Below are positions 17,458 through 25,309 of a stretch of 34,774 bases of DNA, piece after piece. Position 1 is the first letter of the stretch. The number at the start of each line of letters is the position of its first letter. This DNA comes from ANME-2 cluster archaeon (GTDB taxonomy: Archaea > Halobacteriota > Methanosarcinia > Methanosarcinales > Methanocomedenaceae). The stretch lies in assembly GCA_014237145.1 (NCBI GenBank), contig JAAXOC010000011.1, positions 1-34,774 of the forward strand, given 5' to 3'. Under the pieces are notes generated by a model. The model saw only the letters and a list, made by a program, of their open reading frames with translations. It made no database searches and was not told where the DNA came from. A program made the position numbers and the translations under genes.

Positions 17458-18219
17458 ATGCCAGATAAACTTGAATTATTCGGAATAAAGACGCCGCTGA
17501 TCGGGCCGGGTGATGATATGGGCAGCGTGCTCATAAGCTCTATCAGGGAAAGCGGTATGACCATCATGGACGACGATATTGTGGTGCTGGCCGAATCGGC
17601 TGTGGCCACTGCCGAAGGCAGGCTGGTTGACCTGAATGATGTTGAGGTAGGGAAAAAAGCCAGTGAACTGGGATTAAAGTATGCTGTTGACCCCAGGGAG
17701 ATGGAGTTGATACTTGGGGAGTGCGATGAGGTCATCGGAGGCGTACCTGGCGCAGTACTTACCATTACCAAGGGTAACCTGTCGCCTAATGCCGGAATAG
17801 ATGGTTCAAACGCACCGCCTGACTGTGTGGTGCTACTGCCTGAGGACCCGGCATCAAGTGCCAAGCGTATCAAAAAACAGCTTGAAGCAGCCTTTAGCTG
17901 CCGCCTGGGTGTCGTTGTTGGTGACAGCCGTACGCAGCCTATGCGGCTCGGGTGTGTGGGGATAGCACTGGGTTGTTCGGGCCTGCGTCCTGTGGAGGAT
18001 GCACGGGGGTCAAAGGACCTGTTCGGGAAGGAACTTACTATTACCAGCAAGGCCACGGCTGACAACCTGGTATCTGCGGCGCAGCTTATCATGGGTGAGG
18101 CTGGTGAGGGGATCCCTGCAGTGGTTGTGAGGGGACTGGATGGTATTGAGGACGGAAATTGCGAGATACCTATTTTTTCAAAGGATGAGTGTATGTATTA
18201 CAGCAATATTGCACATTAA
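17458..18219 (+). CDS. cofE: Coenzyme F420-0:L-glutamate ligase
   Basis: 253 aa. CofE adds glutamates to F420-0 using GTP. Visible: IGPGDDMGSVLISSI, VVLAESAVATAEGR, SPNAGIDGSNAP, GVVVGDSRTQPMR, VGIALGCSGLRPVEDARG and ELTITSKATADNLVSAAQL. F420 is a hydride carrier of methanogens and their relatives, so this is one of the best lineage markers in the window. It lies 11 bp after thiC and may be cotranscribed with it. Start: ATG at 17458. Confidence 0.95.
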   Translation: MPDKLELFGIKTPLIGPGDDMGSVLISSIRESGMTIMDDDIVVLAESAVATAEGRLVDLNDVEVGKKASELGLKYAVDPREMELILGECDEVIGGVPGAVLTITKGNLSPNAGIDGSNAPPDCVVLLPEDPASSAKRIKKQLEAAFSCRLGVVVGDSRTQPMRLGCVGIALGCSGLRPVEDARGSKDLFGKELTITSKATADNLVSAAQLIMGEAGEGIPAVVVRGLDGIEDGNCEIPIFSKDECMYYSNIAH

Positions 18220-18454
18220 TGATTTTTATATAGTATGGGAGCAGCTCCACAATTGTGTTTAACCTCAAAATTATCTCTTCTTTTTGAATTTAAACCCTTA
18301 TTTACACTTTCTTTTCGTCCGATTTTAAATTGTTGGACAGCTTCAATAATCTTGAAAATCGCTATACAGGCCACGTTACATCTTGTCCGGGGTATACTGG
18401 TGACTGCAGGGTGGGAGATTTATGCTCCCCAATCTAAATGGGAACGCAAGTATT

Positions 18455-18973
18455 TTATTCTAAATTCAATAATTTATCAACAACTTTCTCTTTAAGACAT
18501 TCTTTCGTACTAATCATTGTTAAAGGAATAGCAATCAATTTTCCATCAATTATTTTACCTTTATATTCTGTTTTTACGGGGATTATTTCGCCAGTCAGGG
18601 ATTTTAATTTATCTGTATTGCCCTCCCAAAGTCTATATAGATCCCATCTATCATACGGCTGGTCAGAAATATTTACATTACCATATACAAAGCTTATAGG
18701 AAACTCATTGTTTTCCACATCAAAGAAAACTAAGATTCCTTTCTTGTAATTATCCTCCTCATCATTTGTGAAATTCCGATATAGATAATATGTTAACCAA
18801 TAATCAGGACTATCAAGTGATTTACTTAAGCCATCTGTCAATGCACTGCCCATAAATATCCAATCTTCTTTATCCATCAATTCTTGAATATCTTCTAACA
18901 TCTGTGCTACTTCCCGATAAAACGTCTTAATGTATTGGAAAGCATTTATAAGATTATTTTCTTTATCACTCAT
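18455..18973 (-). CDS. Unknown partner protein of PD-(D/E)XK nuclease cassette
   Basis: 172 aa, AT-rich, no recognised domain. Starts MSDKENNLINAFQYIKTFY and has a segment SPDYWLTYYLYRNF, an acidic NDEEDNYKKGILVFFDVENN and a C-terminal IPVKTEYKGKIIDGKLIAIPL. No signal peptide or membrane segment. It begins 5 bp after the stop of the nuclease-like gene at 18979 and must be cotranscribed with it. A defence role for the pair is inference from genomic style (AT-rich island, nuclease fold plus unknown partner). Confidence 0.7.
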   Translation of the reverse strand: MSDKENNLINAFQYIKTFYREVAQMLEDIQELMDKEDWIFMGSALTDGLSKSLDSPDYWLTYYLYRNFTNDEEDNYKKGILVFFDVENNEFPISFVYGNVNISDQPYDRWDLYRLWEGNTDKLKSLTGEIIPVKTEYKGKIIDGKLIAIPLTMISTKECLKEKVVDKLLNLE

Positions 18974-18978
18974 TTATA

Positions 18979-19728
18979 TTAACTCCCATATATGATTGTT
19001 TCATTTACTCCAATATTAAAATCCTGCTTTAAAAACGAGAAGCCCTTGAACTCCTTATAATCAATAAAATAAAAGTGGTCTGGAGAAAAATTAAAATCTT
19101 TTGATTGAAAAGTAAAATTAGTAAATTCAACAAAATTTTTATATTTCAAATATTCAATTAAATCTTTAACTATCAAATCCTCATGTCTGTTCAGAACCCC
19201 ATTGTAATTTTCAAGAGATTTCGTTATTTCAAACCATCTTAATTGAAATAATTTTTCTTCAGAGTCGTCAAGTTCTTTCTGCTTTATATAATATAATGAA
19301 TCTTCCAATTCTTTCCTTGAAGGGTATTTAGTTAAATATACAACACCTAAAAAGCTAGATTTTTCTTTTGATGAGATAGATAAAGCTTCAAAGTACCTTT
19401 TTAGTTGATCATTATCCCCATCACCACTTTTAGAGCTATAATATTTAATTTCTATACAAAGAATCAATTCATGACCCACTTTATTACGAAATTTGATTAT
19501 TAAATCTGGTTCACCATAACCCTTAATATTCTCCCAAAATATAAATTCAGGAATATAACTCTTCAAGTCAAATTCAATTTTTTTTCCAGAAAGTGTTTTA
19601 GCATGATCTAATATGTTTAGTAAAATATCATTTGGAAGATATTTTAGTAAGCCGAAAATATTTGAGGTTAAGACATCCTCACTATTTTTAATCTCGGATA
19701 ATTTACCATGCAGTTCAGCTTGAATCAC
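18979..19728 (-). CDS. PD-(D/E)XK nuclease-superfamily protein
   Basis: 249 aa. A PD-(D/E)XK core is visible: E18 in NSEDVLTSNIFG, then GEPDLIIKF (D75), CIEIKYYSSKSG (E93, K95) and a following Q108 in NDQLKRYFEAL. This is the fold of restriction and repair nucleases. The region after about residue 150 is unassigned. It is the first gene of a two-gene unit with the 172-aa ORF downstream. A poly-T/TTTATTTATAA tract immediately upstream (19730-19742) may hold the TATA box. No methyltransferase is nearby, so a standard restriction-modification system is unlikely. Confidence 0.8.
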   Translation of the reverse strand: MIQAELHGKLSEIKNSEDVLTSNIFGLLKYLPNDILLNILDHAKTLSGKKIEFDLKSYIPEFIFWENIKGYGEPDLIIKFRNKVGHELILCIEIKYYSSKSGDGDNDQLKRYFEALSISSKEKSSFLGVVYLTKYPSRKELEDSLYYIKQKELDDSEEKLFQLRWFEITKSLENYNGVLNRHEDLIVKDLIEYLKYKNFVEFTNFTFQSKDFNFSPDHFYFIDYKEFKGFSFLKQDFNIGVNETIIYGS

Positions 19729-19785
19729 CTTTTTATTTATAATGGGAGTGCCTTAAATATTTTACTAATTAAAAACCCGATTCCC

Positions 19786-19842
19786 ACGTAAAGGATGCAC
19801 GAAATAAAAAGTAAGTCCAACCGCAAAGGATGCCCACGAATT
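19786..19842. repeat. Two degenerate copies of an AAAGGATGC-ACGAA motif
   Basis: ACGTAAAGGATGC-ACGAA and CCGCAAAGGATGCCCACGAA follow each other in the gap between the lipoprotein and the nuclease genes. They are too few and too short to be a CRISPR array. Possibly remains of a dispersed repeat. Confidence 0.45.
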
Positions 19843-19917
19843 CTATTCGGGGGTGGCGCGGTTGGGGCTCAGAGCTAGCACCTATGCATCATTGAGAATA
19901 ACATCTAAACACTATAT

Positions 19918-20628
19918 TTACCCATATTCTAAAATAGTTTCAATTTTTATTAATGTTTCTGAAAATCGTCTTTCCTTTATTTCAAGATTATTTTTAGTAA
20001 CATCCAATGCACCTTTTAATTGAATTTGTTCATAGTAATTGGCGTTGTTATATATCTTAACCAATTGATTATAGTATTCCCATTCATTTTTATAATCAGC
20101 ATATTGATAAGTATAATCTTCATATAAATCTACAAATTCTCTGTAATTTTTAGGATTACTAAAATAATATCCTTCATAATATTTGTCATTATCTTCTTTA
20201 TAAACAACAAAACCACCTGTTGTTTCAACGGCTAACCATTCATTTGGTAAAACTTCTACCAATAACCATACGTGATTACAATCATCCAGTGTCAATGGTC
20301 CAAAATGGTCTACGTTTCCAAGTACAAGTTTTGAATTAATTCCTTTTGCTTTGAAGATGTTCCAAACATCTTGTGCCATGTTATCACAGTCAAATATGTT
20401 ATCGCTCATGTAGACATGGTTTTGACGATAATCATCTAAAATTTCTTCAATTGTTATAATTTTTGTCTGTGTTTCGGTTAAAGTGGGTCTTGCTGTTGGT
20501 GTACTTGTTGGTGCTTCATAAGATTCGGGTGGAGTTGATTGAATGGTCTTGGATTCATTATACTCCACACACCCTATACACGAAATCGAAATTATAAATA
20601 AAATTATAACAATATTTTTTATATTCAT
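19918..20628 (-). CDS. Lipoprotein with transglutaminase-like Cys-His-Glu domain
   Basis: 236 aa. The N-terminus has a signal peptide with a hydrophobic core (IVIILFIISIS) and a lipobox-like SCIGC, so it is probably lipid-anchored outside the membrane. A Thr/Pro linker follows (residues 30-55). The body resembles transglutaminase-like folds: FDCDNMAQDVW (Cys), DCNHVWLLVEV (His) and WLAVETTGG (Glu/Asp place). The C-terminal third is Tyr- and Asn-rich and helical. Archaeal proteins of this kind may act as peptidases or cross-linkers on the cell surface. AT-rich and solitary; activity not certain. Confidence 0.75.
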   Translation of the reverse strand: MNIKNIVIILFIISISCIGCVEYNESKTIQSTPPESYEAPTSTPTARPTLTETQTKIITIEEILDDYRQNHVYMSDNIFDCDNMAQDVWNIFKAKGINSKLVLGNVDHFGPLTLDDCNHVWLLVEVLPNEWLAVETTGGFVVYKEDNDKYYEGYYFSNPKNYREFVDLYEDYTYQYADYKNEWEYYNQLVKIYNNANYYEQIQLKGALDVTKNNLEIKERRFSETLIKIETILEYG

Positions 20629-20667
20629 AATTCATACCTTATTTTCATGCATCATCATAGTCATGTT

Positions 20668-20684
20668 CCCTGCTTCCAGCAGGG
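20668..20684. other. Short hairpin CCCTGC-TTCCA-GCAGGG
   Basis: A perfect 6-bp stem lies 40 bp upstream of the lipoprotein start. It could be an operator or a remnant of a repeat; nothing decides it. Confidence 0.4.
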
Positions 20685-20863
20685 ACGTTGGGCTGGCGCA
20701 CGTGACTTATTTATGGTTTTTAGTTCATTTTGATTATCATAACGAAAATATCTATGTGATAAAAGCCATGTCATTCTAATACCTCGTTTCATTATTATAT
20801 TTATTTAGTAATTTATGTATTAATATATATAATTTTTCTAGATAGTCTTAAATCGATTTTATT

Positions 20864-21004
20864 GAGATTGTCGGAAAAGCCTAATTTTCGAATATTTTAG
20901 CTTTACTGTCTAAACTTGACCGGGCGCAGCATAGTGATTTAGTTTTAACAATATTTCTGGAAGTTTCAATTTAGGCGCTTTTTAGGTACTTTTCCGACAA
21001 TCTC
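20864..21004. mobile_element. 141-bp MITE-like element
   Basis: GAGATTGTCGGAAAAG (20864-20879) and its perfect inverse CTTTTCCGACAATCTC (20989-21004) are the ends. Similarity continues inward with CCTAA after a 2-base gap. The flanks are an exact 6-bp direct repeat, TTTATT (20858-20863 and 21005-21010), the mark of transposition. There is no coding capacity, so it would depend on a transposase elsewhere in the genome. The family is not assigned. Confidence 0.9.
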
Positions 21005-21168
21005 TTTATTATATTTCTTCATAAACTTGGGCGGCACTGTTCCATATGAGATAGTACTTTGTTATCCATTTGAGTAATTCAATTGCGCCTGAATTATGAT
21101 AGAGATCAAACAATTCCCCCCCCTAATGAACGATAATTTCATCACCCCAGCGCAGGATATAACATATC

Positions 21169-21636
21169 ATGAAACAAGAAAGAAAATTCCAGGTAGGCGT
21201 CATCGGGGCAGGCACATGCACCCCGGAGGAAGCACAAGCCGCATACATAGTCGGCCAGGAGATCGCCAGGCGGGGTGCGGTACTGGTATGCGGGGGCCTG
21301 GGCGGCGTCATGGAAGCTGCCTGCCAGGGCTCAAAGGATGCGGGCGGGACAACAGTTGGGATAGTGCCCACATCCCGCAAAGAAGATGCCAACCCTTACG
21401 TGGACATAGTAATAGTAACAAACATGGGCCATGCCAGGAACGCCATCGTAGTCAGCTCATCAGACATCCTGGTAGCAGTGGCAGGACAATACGGTACCCT
21501 GTGCGAGATCGCCCTGGGCCTGAAAATGGGAAAAACCGTAGTGTCACTTGCAGGCGGATGGGATATTGAAGGTGTAGTGACTGCAAAGAGCCCAGAGCTT
21601 GCCGTGGATACAGCCTTTAAGATTCTTCTTCAATAA
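21169..21636 (+). CDS. TIGR00725/LOG-like Rossmann-fold protein
   Basis: 155 aa. VGVIGAGTCTPEEAQAAY, LVCGGLGGVMEAACQGSKDAGG, VVSSSDILVAVAGQYGTLCE and LGLKMGKTVVSL match the TIGR00725 family, related to LOG (cytokinin riboside monophosphate phosphoribohydrolase) and often mis-called lysine decarboxylase. The PGGxGTxxE motif of LOG is partly present as AGQYGTLCE. It may cleave a nucleotide 5'-monophosphate, but the substrate is unknown. Its last 20 bases overlap the convergent regulator gene. Confidence 0.85.
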   Translation: MKQERKFQVGVIGAGTCTPEEAQAAYIVGQEIARRGAVLVCGGLGGVMEAACQGSKDAGGTTVGIVPTSRKEDANPYVDIVIVTNMGHARNAIVVSSSDILVAVAGQYGTLCEIALGLKMGKTVVSLAGGWDIEGVVTAKSPELAVDTAFKILLQ

Positions 21637-21955
21637 CGGCATATATCCACTCGTTCAGCGGGTAGCAGGTTTCAGGGACACAATCCAGGTTACAACCAGT
21701 ACAGGGGCTGAACTTACCCTTAGCAAGAAGTTTAGTATGTTTTTCACCGGGACCGGAAAATGTTAGGGGATACAACCTGAAAGTGTTCCTGCCCTTGGCC
21801 AGTTCAGGCTCCCTGCGTATCAGGTGTTTTTTCATCAGTTTACTAACAAGCCTTGAACACTTCTTGCTGTCTATCCCAAGGCTTTTCCTGACATCACTCT
21901 GCAGGATGCCTTCCCTGTTGGATTTTATCAGTTCGATCATTTCTTCTTCTGACAT
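21617..21955 (-). CDS. Winged-helix regulator with C-terminal Cys4 motif
   Basis: 112 aa from the ATG at 21955; a longer frame would start at a TTG at 21997 and add 14 poorly supported residues. Residues about 1-60 look like a winged helix (ILQSDVRKSLGIDSKKCSRL, KKHLIRREPE). The C-terminus has CTGCNLDCVPETCYPL, i.e. Cys-x2-Cys-x3-Cys-x4-Cys, which probably binds zinc or an iron-sulfur cluster and may sense metal or redox state. Similar proteins occur in methanogens. It lies just downstream of the Sm-like gene on the same strand. Targets unknown. Confidence 0.75.
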   Translation of the reverse strand: MSEEEMIELIKSNREGILQSDVRKSLGIDSKKCSRLVSKLMKKHLIRREPELAKGRNTFRLYPLTFSGPGEKHTKLLAKGKFSPCTGCNLDCVPETCYPLNEWIYAVIEEES

Positions 21956-22002
21956 GAAAGTACAGCACACCACCTTTTTATGTTCAACATTGACCAAAAA
22001 CC

Positions 22003-22233
22003 CTAATTCTCAATCGGATTGATGATAATAATATTGTTACCCCGCAATACCACAGATCCCAGGGAAGTAGATCTTTCACCGTTAACGATCTCAACCGTAC
22101 TTGTTAAGTGCATATTTAGATATTCATCGGCGCTTTCTAAAGTGCCTTCCAGGATGTGCTTGCCCCCTTTCATTTCAACCTGGATTTTCTGACCTATTAA
22201 AGATTGTACTTTCTTAGTTGGAAACAAAATCAA
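22003..22233 (-). CDS. Sm-like archaeal protein (LSm)
   Basis: 76 aa, full-length for an archaeal Sm-like protein. The Sm1 motif region is IGQKIQVEMKGGKHILEGTLESADEYLNMHL and the Sm2 motif is GSVVLRGNNIIIINP. Such proteins form heptameric rings that bind U-rich RNA, functionally related to Hfq. Start: ATG at 22233. The regulator gene follows on the same strand with about 47 bp between, so they may share an mRNA. Confidence 0.92.
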   Translation of the reverse strand: MILFPTKKVQSLIGQKIQVEMKGGKHILEGTLESADEYLNMHLTSTVEIVNGERSTSLGSVVLRGNNIIIINPIEN

Positions 22234-22287
22234 ATCCTCGTTTTATTTTGTAAGCTACCTATTTGTGGGTTTCATACTTCAATTTTT

Positions 22288-22351
22288 GCATTTACATTAT
22301 AGGGCACTTACATTATAAGGCATTTACATAGTGTGGCACTTACCCATTGGT
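22288..22351. repeat. 16-bp tandem repeat array, interrupted
   Basis: Units begin at 22288 (GCATTTACATTATAGG), 22304 (GCACTTACATTATAAG), 22320 (GCATTTACATAGTGTG) and 22336 (GCACTTA...), an exact 16-bp period. A further unit, GCATTTACATTATAGA, lies at 22558 on the far side of the palindromic element. The array therefore looks split by an insertion. Confidence 0.8.
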
Positions 22352-22558
22352 CATCGGTTAAGGAGTTTGACAGAGTCGGTATGTATTATTTTCCAAAAGA
22401 CCAATGATTTCATACGATTCTCAAATTTAATTTAAATCGAACACGGATGACACGGATTTGACGGATTTTCACAGATTTATTTATTATCCGTGCACATCCG
22501 TGTCATCCGCTCAATCTGTGTTCCATTACAATATTACTCTTAACCGATGACACATGGG
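22343..22558. mobile_element. Palindromic intergenic element, about 216 bp
   Basis: The ends CCCATTGGTCATCGGTTAAG (22343-22362) and CTTAACCGATGACACATGGG (22539-22558) are inverted repeats with a 13-bp perfect core and two central mismatches. Nested inside (22439-22523) is a second imperfect palindrome with GAACACGGATGACACGGAT and ATCCGTGTCATCCG, a dispersed-repeat type seen in many prokaryotes. No ORF is present. It lies between the Sm-like gene and the methyltransferase-like gene and interrupts a 16-bp tandem array. Confidence 0.8.
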
Positions 22559-22566
22559 CATTTACA

Positions 22567-23301
22567 TTATAGAATGTCAATTCCTGAGAGCACTGCACTT
22601 CGACGGGCCGTAAACTGTATAGAGGGCAGTAATTCCTCACCGTGTTCCTTCACATGTGTTTTATAATCCTCAATTGCTTTATCAATATCCGGGGAGGCAG
22701 TTACTTTTTTTCCTGAATAGTTGTCCGTACCGCGTTTGAGCCATTTCAAATGTGTACGTACCCAGTTATCCGGAACTGGTATATTCCGGCTCACCAGCTC
22801 CATAGTTATCTCTTCAAACCCTGCTCCTTCCAGCCACCTGGATATCTCATCAAATTGGTGTAAATATAACATACCCAGCTTCTCAAGAATCCCAAGCAGT
22901 ATCAAATGTGATGACTGGGCCTTATTGGTGGGTTTCAGCGACCAGACCATTGATGCAAACCTGCCGTTCTCTTTCAATATGCGATTTGCCTCTTTAAGTA
23001 GTCCGGGGACTTCGCCTGGCTGGATGTAGTTCACGGCATGGTATGAGAAGATAATATCAAAGCAATTGCCCTTGAAGGGCTGATGGTTGTAGTTTGTGAC
23101 GACGGGGGCCACTTTATTGGATATGCTGCGTATGCCCCGGGCCTGCCCGGCATCTGGAACAGCAGCAGCTACGACTGATTCCACACTTTTTGCAACCTGG
23201 CTTGCCGTAATATGGTCCGGGCCTATGTTTAACACTTTCATATCAGGACCCAGACCAGTGCGTGTTACAAATGCATCCCGGTCATATACTGCATATGGCA
23301 T
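22567..23301 (-). CDS. Class I SAM-dependent methyltransferase-like protein
   Basis: 244 aa from the ATG at 23301; the frame also has a TTG one codon before. KVLNIGPDHITASQVAKS takes the place of the SAM-binding glycine loop. CFDIIFSYHAVNYIQPGEV is the usual motif IV strand, and LKEANRILKENGRFASMVWS the following strand, as in Methyltransf_11 proteins. The glycine-rich motif I (usually VLDxGxGxG) is degraded to VLNIGPDH, and the N-terminal region is shorter than usual. SAM binding is therefore uncertain. Substrate unknown; cytosolic; transcribed alone. Confidence 0.75.
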   Translation of the reverse strand: MPYAVYDRDAFVTRTGLGPDMKVLNIGPDHITASQVAKSVESVVAAAVPDAGQARGIRSISNKVAPVVTNYNHQPFKGNCFDIIFSYHAVNYIQPGEVPGLLKEANRILKENGRFASMVWSLKPTNKAQSSHLILLGILEKLGMLYLHQFDEISRWLEGAGFEEITMELVSRNIPVPDNWVRTHLKWLKRGTDNYSGKKVTASPDIDKAIEDYKTHVKEHGEELLPSIQFTARRSAVLSGIDIL

Positions 23302-23429
23302 CAATTGAAGCTAATAGCAAACAATATGTTTTAATCTTGCGTTTTGGTGATTTTTCAAATTAATCGTGAAAATTAATTAGAAAACTTTAAGGTGGATTGA
23401 TAGGAAGTCACATTCCTACAAAACCCTTT

Positions 23430-23447
23430 TTGTACTGGTCAGTACAA
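23430..23447. promoter_or_regulatory. Palindromic putative operator TTGTACTG-GT-CAGTACAA
   Basis: Two perfect 8-bp arms around 2 bp, 70 bp upstream of the UPF0058 gene. The length and symmetry suit a dimeric regulator; no partner is identified. Confidence 0.5.
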
Positions 23448-23517
23448 GGATTGAAAAGAATGTGGAAGATACGCGTAGACCACATCAACTATCAATTACA
23501 TTGGAGGATGGGAATAA

Positions 23518-23796
23518 ATGCACAAAGAGGAACTAATCCAGCTTCACACTCTAATGACGCAGATGAAAAAGTACTTTGAAGAAAATGGATCGGACAATGG
23601 TTTTAGTATTTATGATAACTTGGGTATAAGTCCGGTTCATGTTCATAGGAGTAAAGCTGAGCATAAACATGCCATTTTTGTTTTGGGTAGCGAAATTGCA
23701 AGTGTGATTTCAGATGACGAATTTTCAGGTACTGGAAGGACGTCTGCACGAATGAACCAGCTTGCAGAAAAGGCGCAAAGTGAGGTAAACCTGTAA
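23518..23796 (+). CDS. UPF0058 family protein
   Basis: 92 aa. MHKEELIQLHTLMTQMKKYF, ISPVHVHRSKAEHKHAIFVL and SDDEFSGTGRTSARM are the hallmarks of UPF0058, a conserved euryarchaeal family of unknown function; the His-rich HVHRSKAEHKH could bind a metal. A GGAGG ribosome-binding site about 12 bp before the ATG supports the start. Upstream lies a perfect palindrome; downstream a T-rich stretch (see 23929-23950). Confidence 0.92.
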   Translation: MHKEELIQLHTLMTQMKKYFEENGSDNGFSIYDNLGISPVHVHRSKAEHKHAIFVLGSEIASVISDDEFSGTGRTSARMNQLAEKAQSEVNL

Positions 23797-23928
23797 AGTA
23801 GATAACCAATTAATAAATATTTATTGTAAGTTTATATATAACATTTATTCTGTATTTATATATTATTGCCATTTTACAGGAACAATATTTTAGTTATTTA
23901 CTGGAAAAAGGTTCTACTTTATAGTTGT

Positions 23929-23950
23929 CCTTTTTTCTTTTTTTTTCTTA
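23929..23950 (+). terminator. T-rich archaeal terminator
   Basis: A run of CCTTTTTTC followed by TTTTTTTTTTC lies about 130 bp after UPF0058 and before the AAA gene. Archaeal RNA polymerase stops at such T tracts without a hairpin. Confidence 0.5.
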
Positions 23951-24010
23951 AATCATCCGGGAATTGTTCGAAAATTATTTCATTCAATACAACCCTTATA
24001 GAGTTTTTAC

Positions 24011-24018
24011 TTTATAAT
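24011..24018 (+). promoter_or_regulatory. TATA box of the AAA ATPase gene
   Basis: TTTATAAT lies 17-24 bp before the ATG at 24035. That spacing places transcription start at or next to the start codon, i.e. a leaderless mRNA. Confidence 0.5.
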
Positions 24019-24034
24019 TTGGATTTGATGCTCG

Positions 24035-25309
24035 ATGCATGATATAAAATTGGAAACGACCGCCCTGGTCCTGACAGCTGAGATATATAACAGGACCAAG
24101 GATTTGATAGCAGACGACCTTCCCTCTGAACTCAGGAAACACTACTGGGACATGAAAGAAAAAACGGTACTAAGGCCTATGAATGTCACTGCCAGGGATA
24201 TGGAAGAACTTCTTGATATTCATGACCCCCAGGAGATTGCAAGTTCCTTACCTTTTATGGAATATGAAGAGTTTGGGCAGAAAATAAGACCTACCGTCTT
24301 TGACATCGCTGCCAAGTGGCTTGCAAAACAGGAGCATGGAGTGGAATATATCAAGAACAATCCGGTGCTTGCACATTTTTATGAAAATTATGATTCCCTT
24401 GATGTAAGTTATGAAGCAGCAATCGGACAAAATGAGCCAAAAGAGGCCAGCCGGCAGTGGGTTGATTCACTTATAGCGCATATCAGCACTGAAAAGGATA
24501 CTGAAAACCTGCTTAAACTGGTACATATAACTGTGCCAGAGGAGATTGACCAGACCCTTGATAAGCTTGTACTTAACCAGGACCAGAAGGACGAAATGGA
24601 AAAGATGGTCAAGGCTATACAGTTCAAGGACTACCTGAAAAGGATAGGTCTTGTAGAAGTAGGAAAACTATTATTCGTGGGCCCACCAGGCACTGGCAAG
24701 ACCTCCACTGCCAGGGCCATGTCAGCCAAATTGAAACTGCCATTTTTAGAGGTCAGGCTATCTATGATCACAGACCAGTACCTGGGTGAGACTGCCAAGA
24801 ACATCGACCGGGTGTTCGACCTGGCAAAAAGGATGAGTCCGTGTATCCTGTTCATTGATGAGTTCGATTTCATGGCCAAGACCCGCTCATCTGATGAAAA
24901 CGCAGCCTTGAAACGGGCCGTGAACTCCCTGCTCAAGGCCATTGACGAGATCAGCCTGGTAAAGCACGGGGTCCTGCTGATCGGTGCAACTAACCATCCA
25001 CAGCTCCTGGACAGTGCCGCATGGAGAAGGTTTGATGATATTTTAGATTTCCCCTTGCCAGATAAGGAGATGCGCCAGGATATCCTGGATATTATCATAA
25101 GTGAGATCGAGGGGGAGTTCGATACTGAAGAGATCGCAGCAATAACTAAAGGTTATTCAGGTTCTGATCTGAAATTGGTAATTAGGGAAAGTGTCTTAAA
25201 TGCCCTGATGACCGACCGTATGGCATTGAACCAAGACGACCTGATCCGGGCAGTAGGCGAGTTCAACAAGAGGACTTCATTGAAATACATAGCTGAAGAA
25301 GAATTATGA
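24035..25309 (+). CDS. AAA-family ATPase
   Basis: 424 aa. N-terminal 200 residues have no recognised domain. The AAA module shows Walker A GPPGTGKTS (216-224), Walker B ILFIDEF (271-277), the sensor 1 region LLIGATNHPQLLDSAAWRRF with arginine finger candidates, and a small helical lid (YSGSDLKLVIRESVLNAL). It resembles classical AAA unfoldases, though no protease-docking C-terminal motif is visible. The stop overlaps the next gene's ATG (ATGA at 25306-25309), so the two are translationally coupled. The substrate cannot be inferred. Confidence 0.9.
   Translation: MHDIKLETTALVLTAEIYNRTKDLIADDLPSELRKHYWDMKEKTVLRPMNVTARDMEELLDIHDPQEIASSLPFMEYEEFGQKIRPTVFDIAAKWLAKQEHGVEYIKNNPVLAHFYENYDSLDVSYEAAIGQNEPKEASRQWVDSLIAHISTEKDTENLLKLVHITVPEEIDQTLDKLVLNQDQKDEMEKMVKAIQFKDYLKRIGLVEVGKLLFVGPPGTGKTSTARAMSAKLKLPFLEVRLSMITDQYLGETAKNIDRVFDLAKRMSPCILFIDEFDFMAKTRSSDENAALKRAVNSLLKAIDEISLVKHGVLLIGATNHPQLLDSAAWRRFDDILDFPLPDKEMRQDILDIIISEIEGEFDTEEIAAITKGYSGSDLKLVIRESVLNALMTDRMALNQDDLIRAVGEFNKRTSLKYIAEEEL

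Noticed and set aside
19786-19842. CRISPR array
   Set aside because: Only two short, degenerate repeats with no regular spacers; no cas genes in the window.
21096-21569. 157-aa + strand frame overlapping the LOG-like gene
   Set aside because: Arg/Gly/His-rich out-of-frame shadow; the 21169 frame gives the recognisable Rossmann protein.
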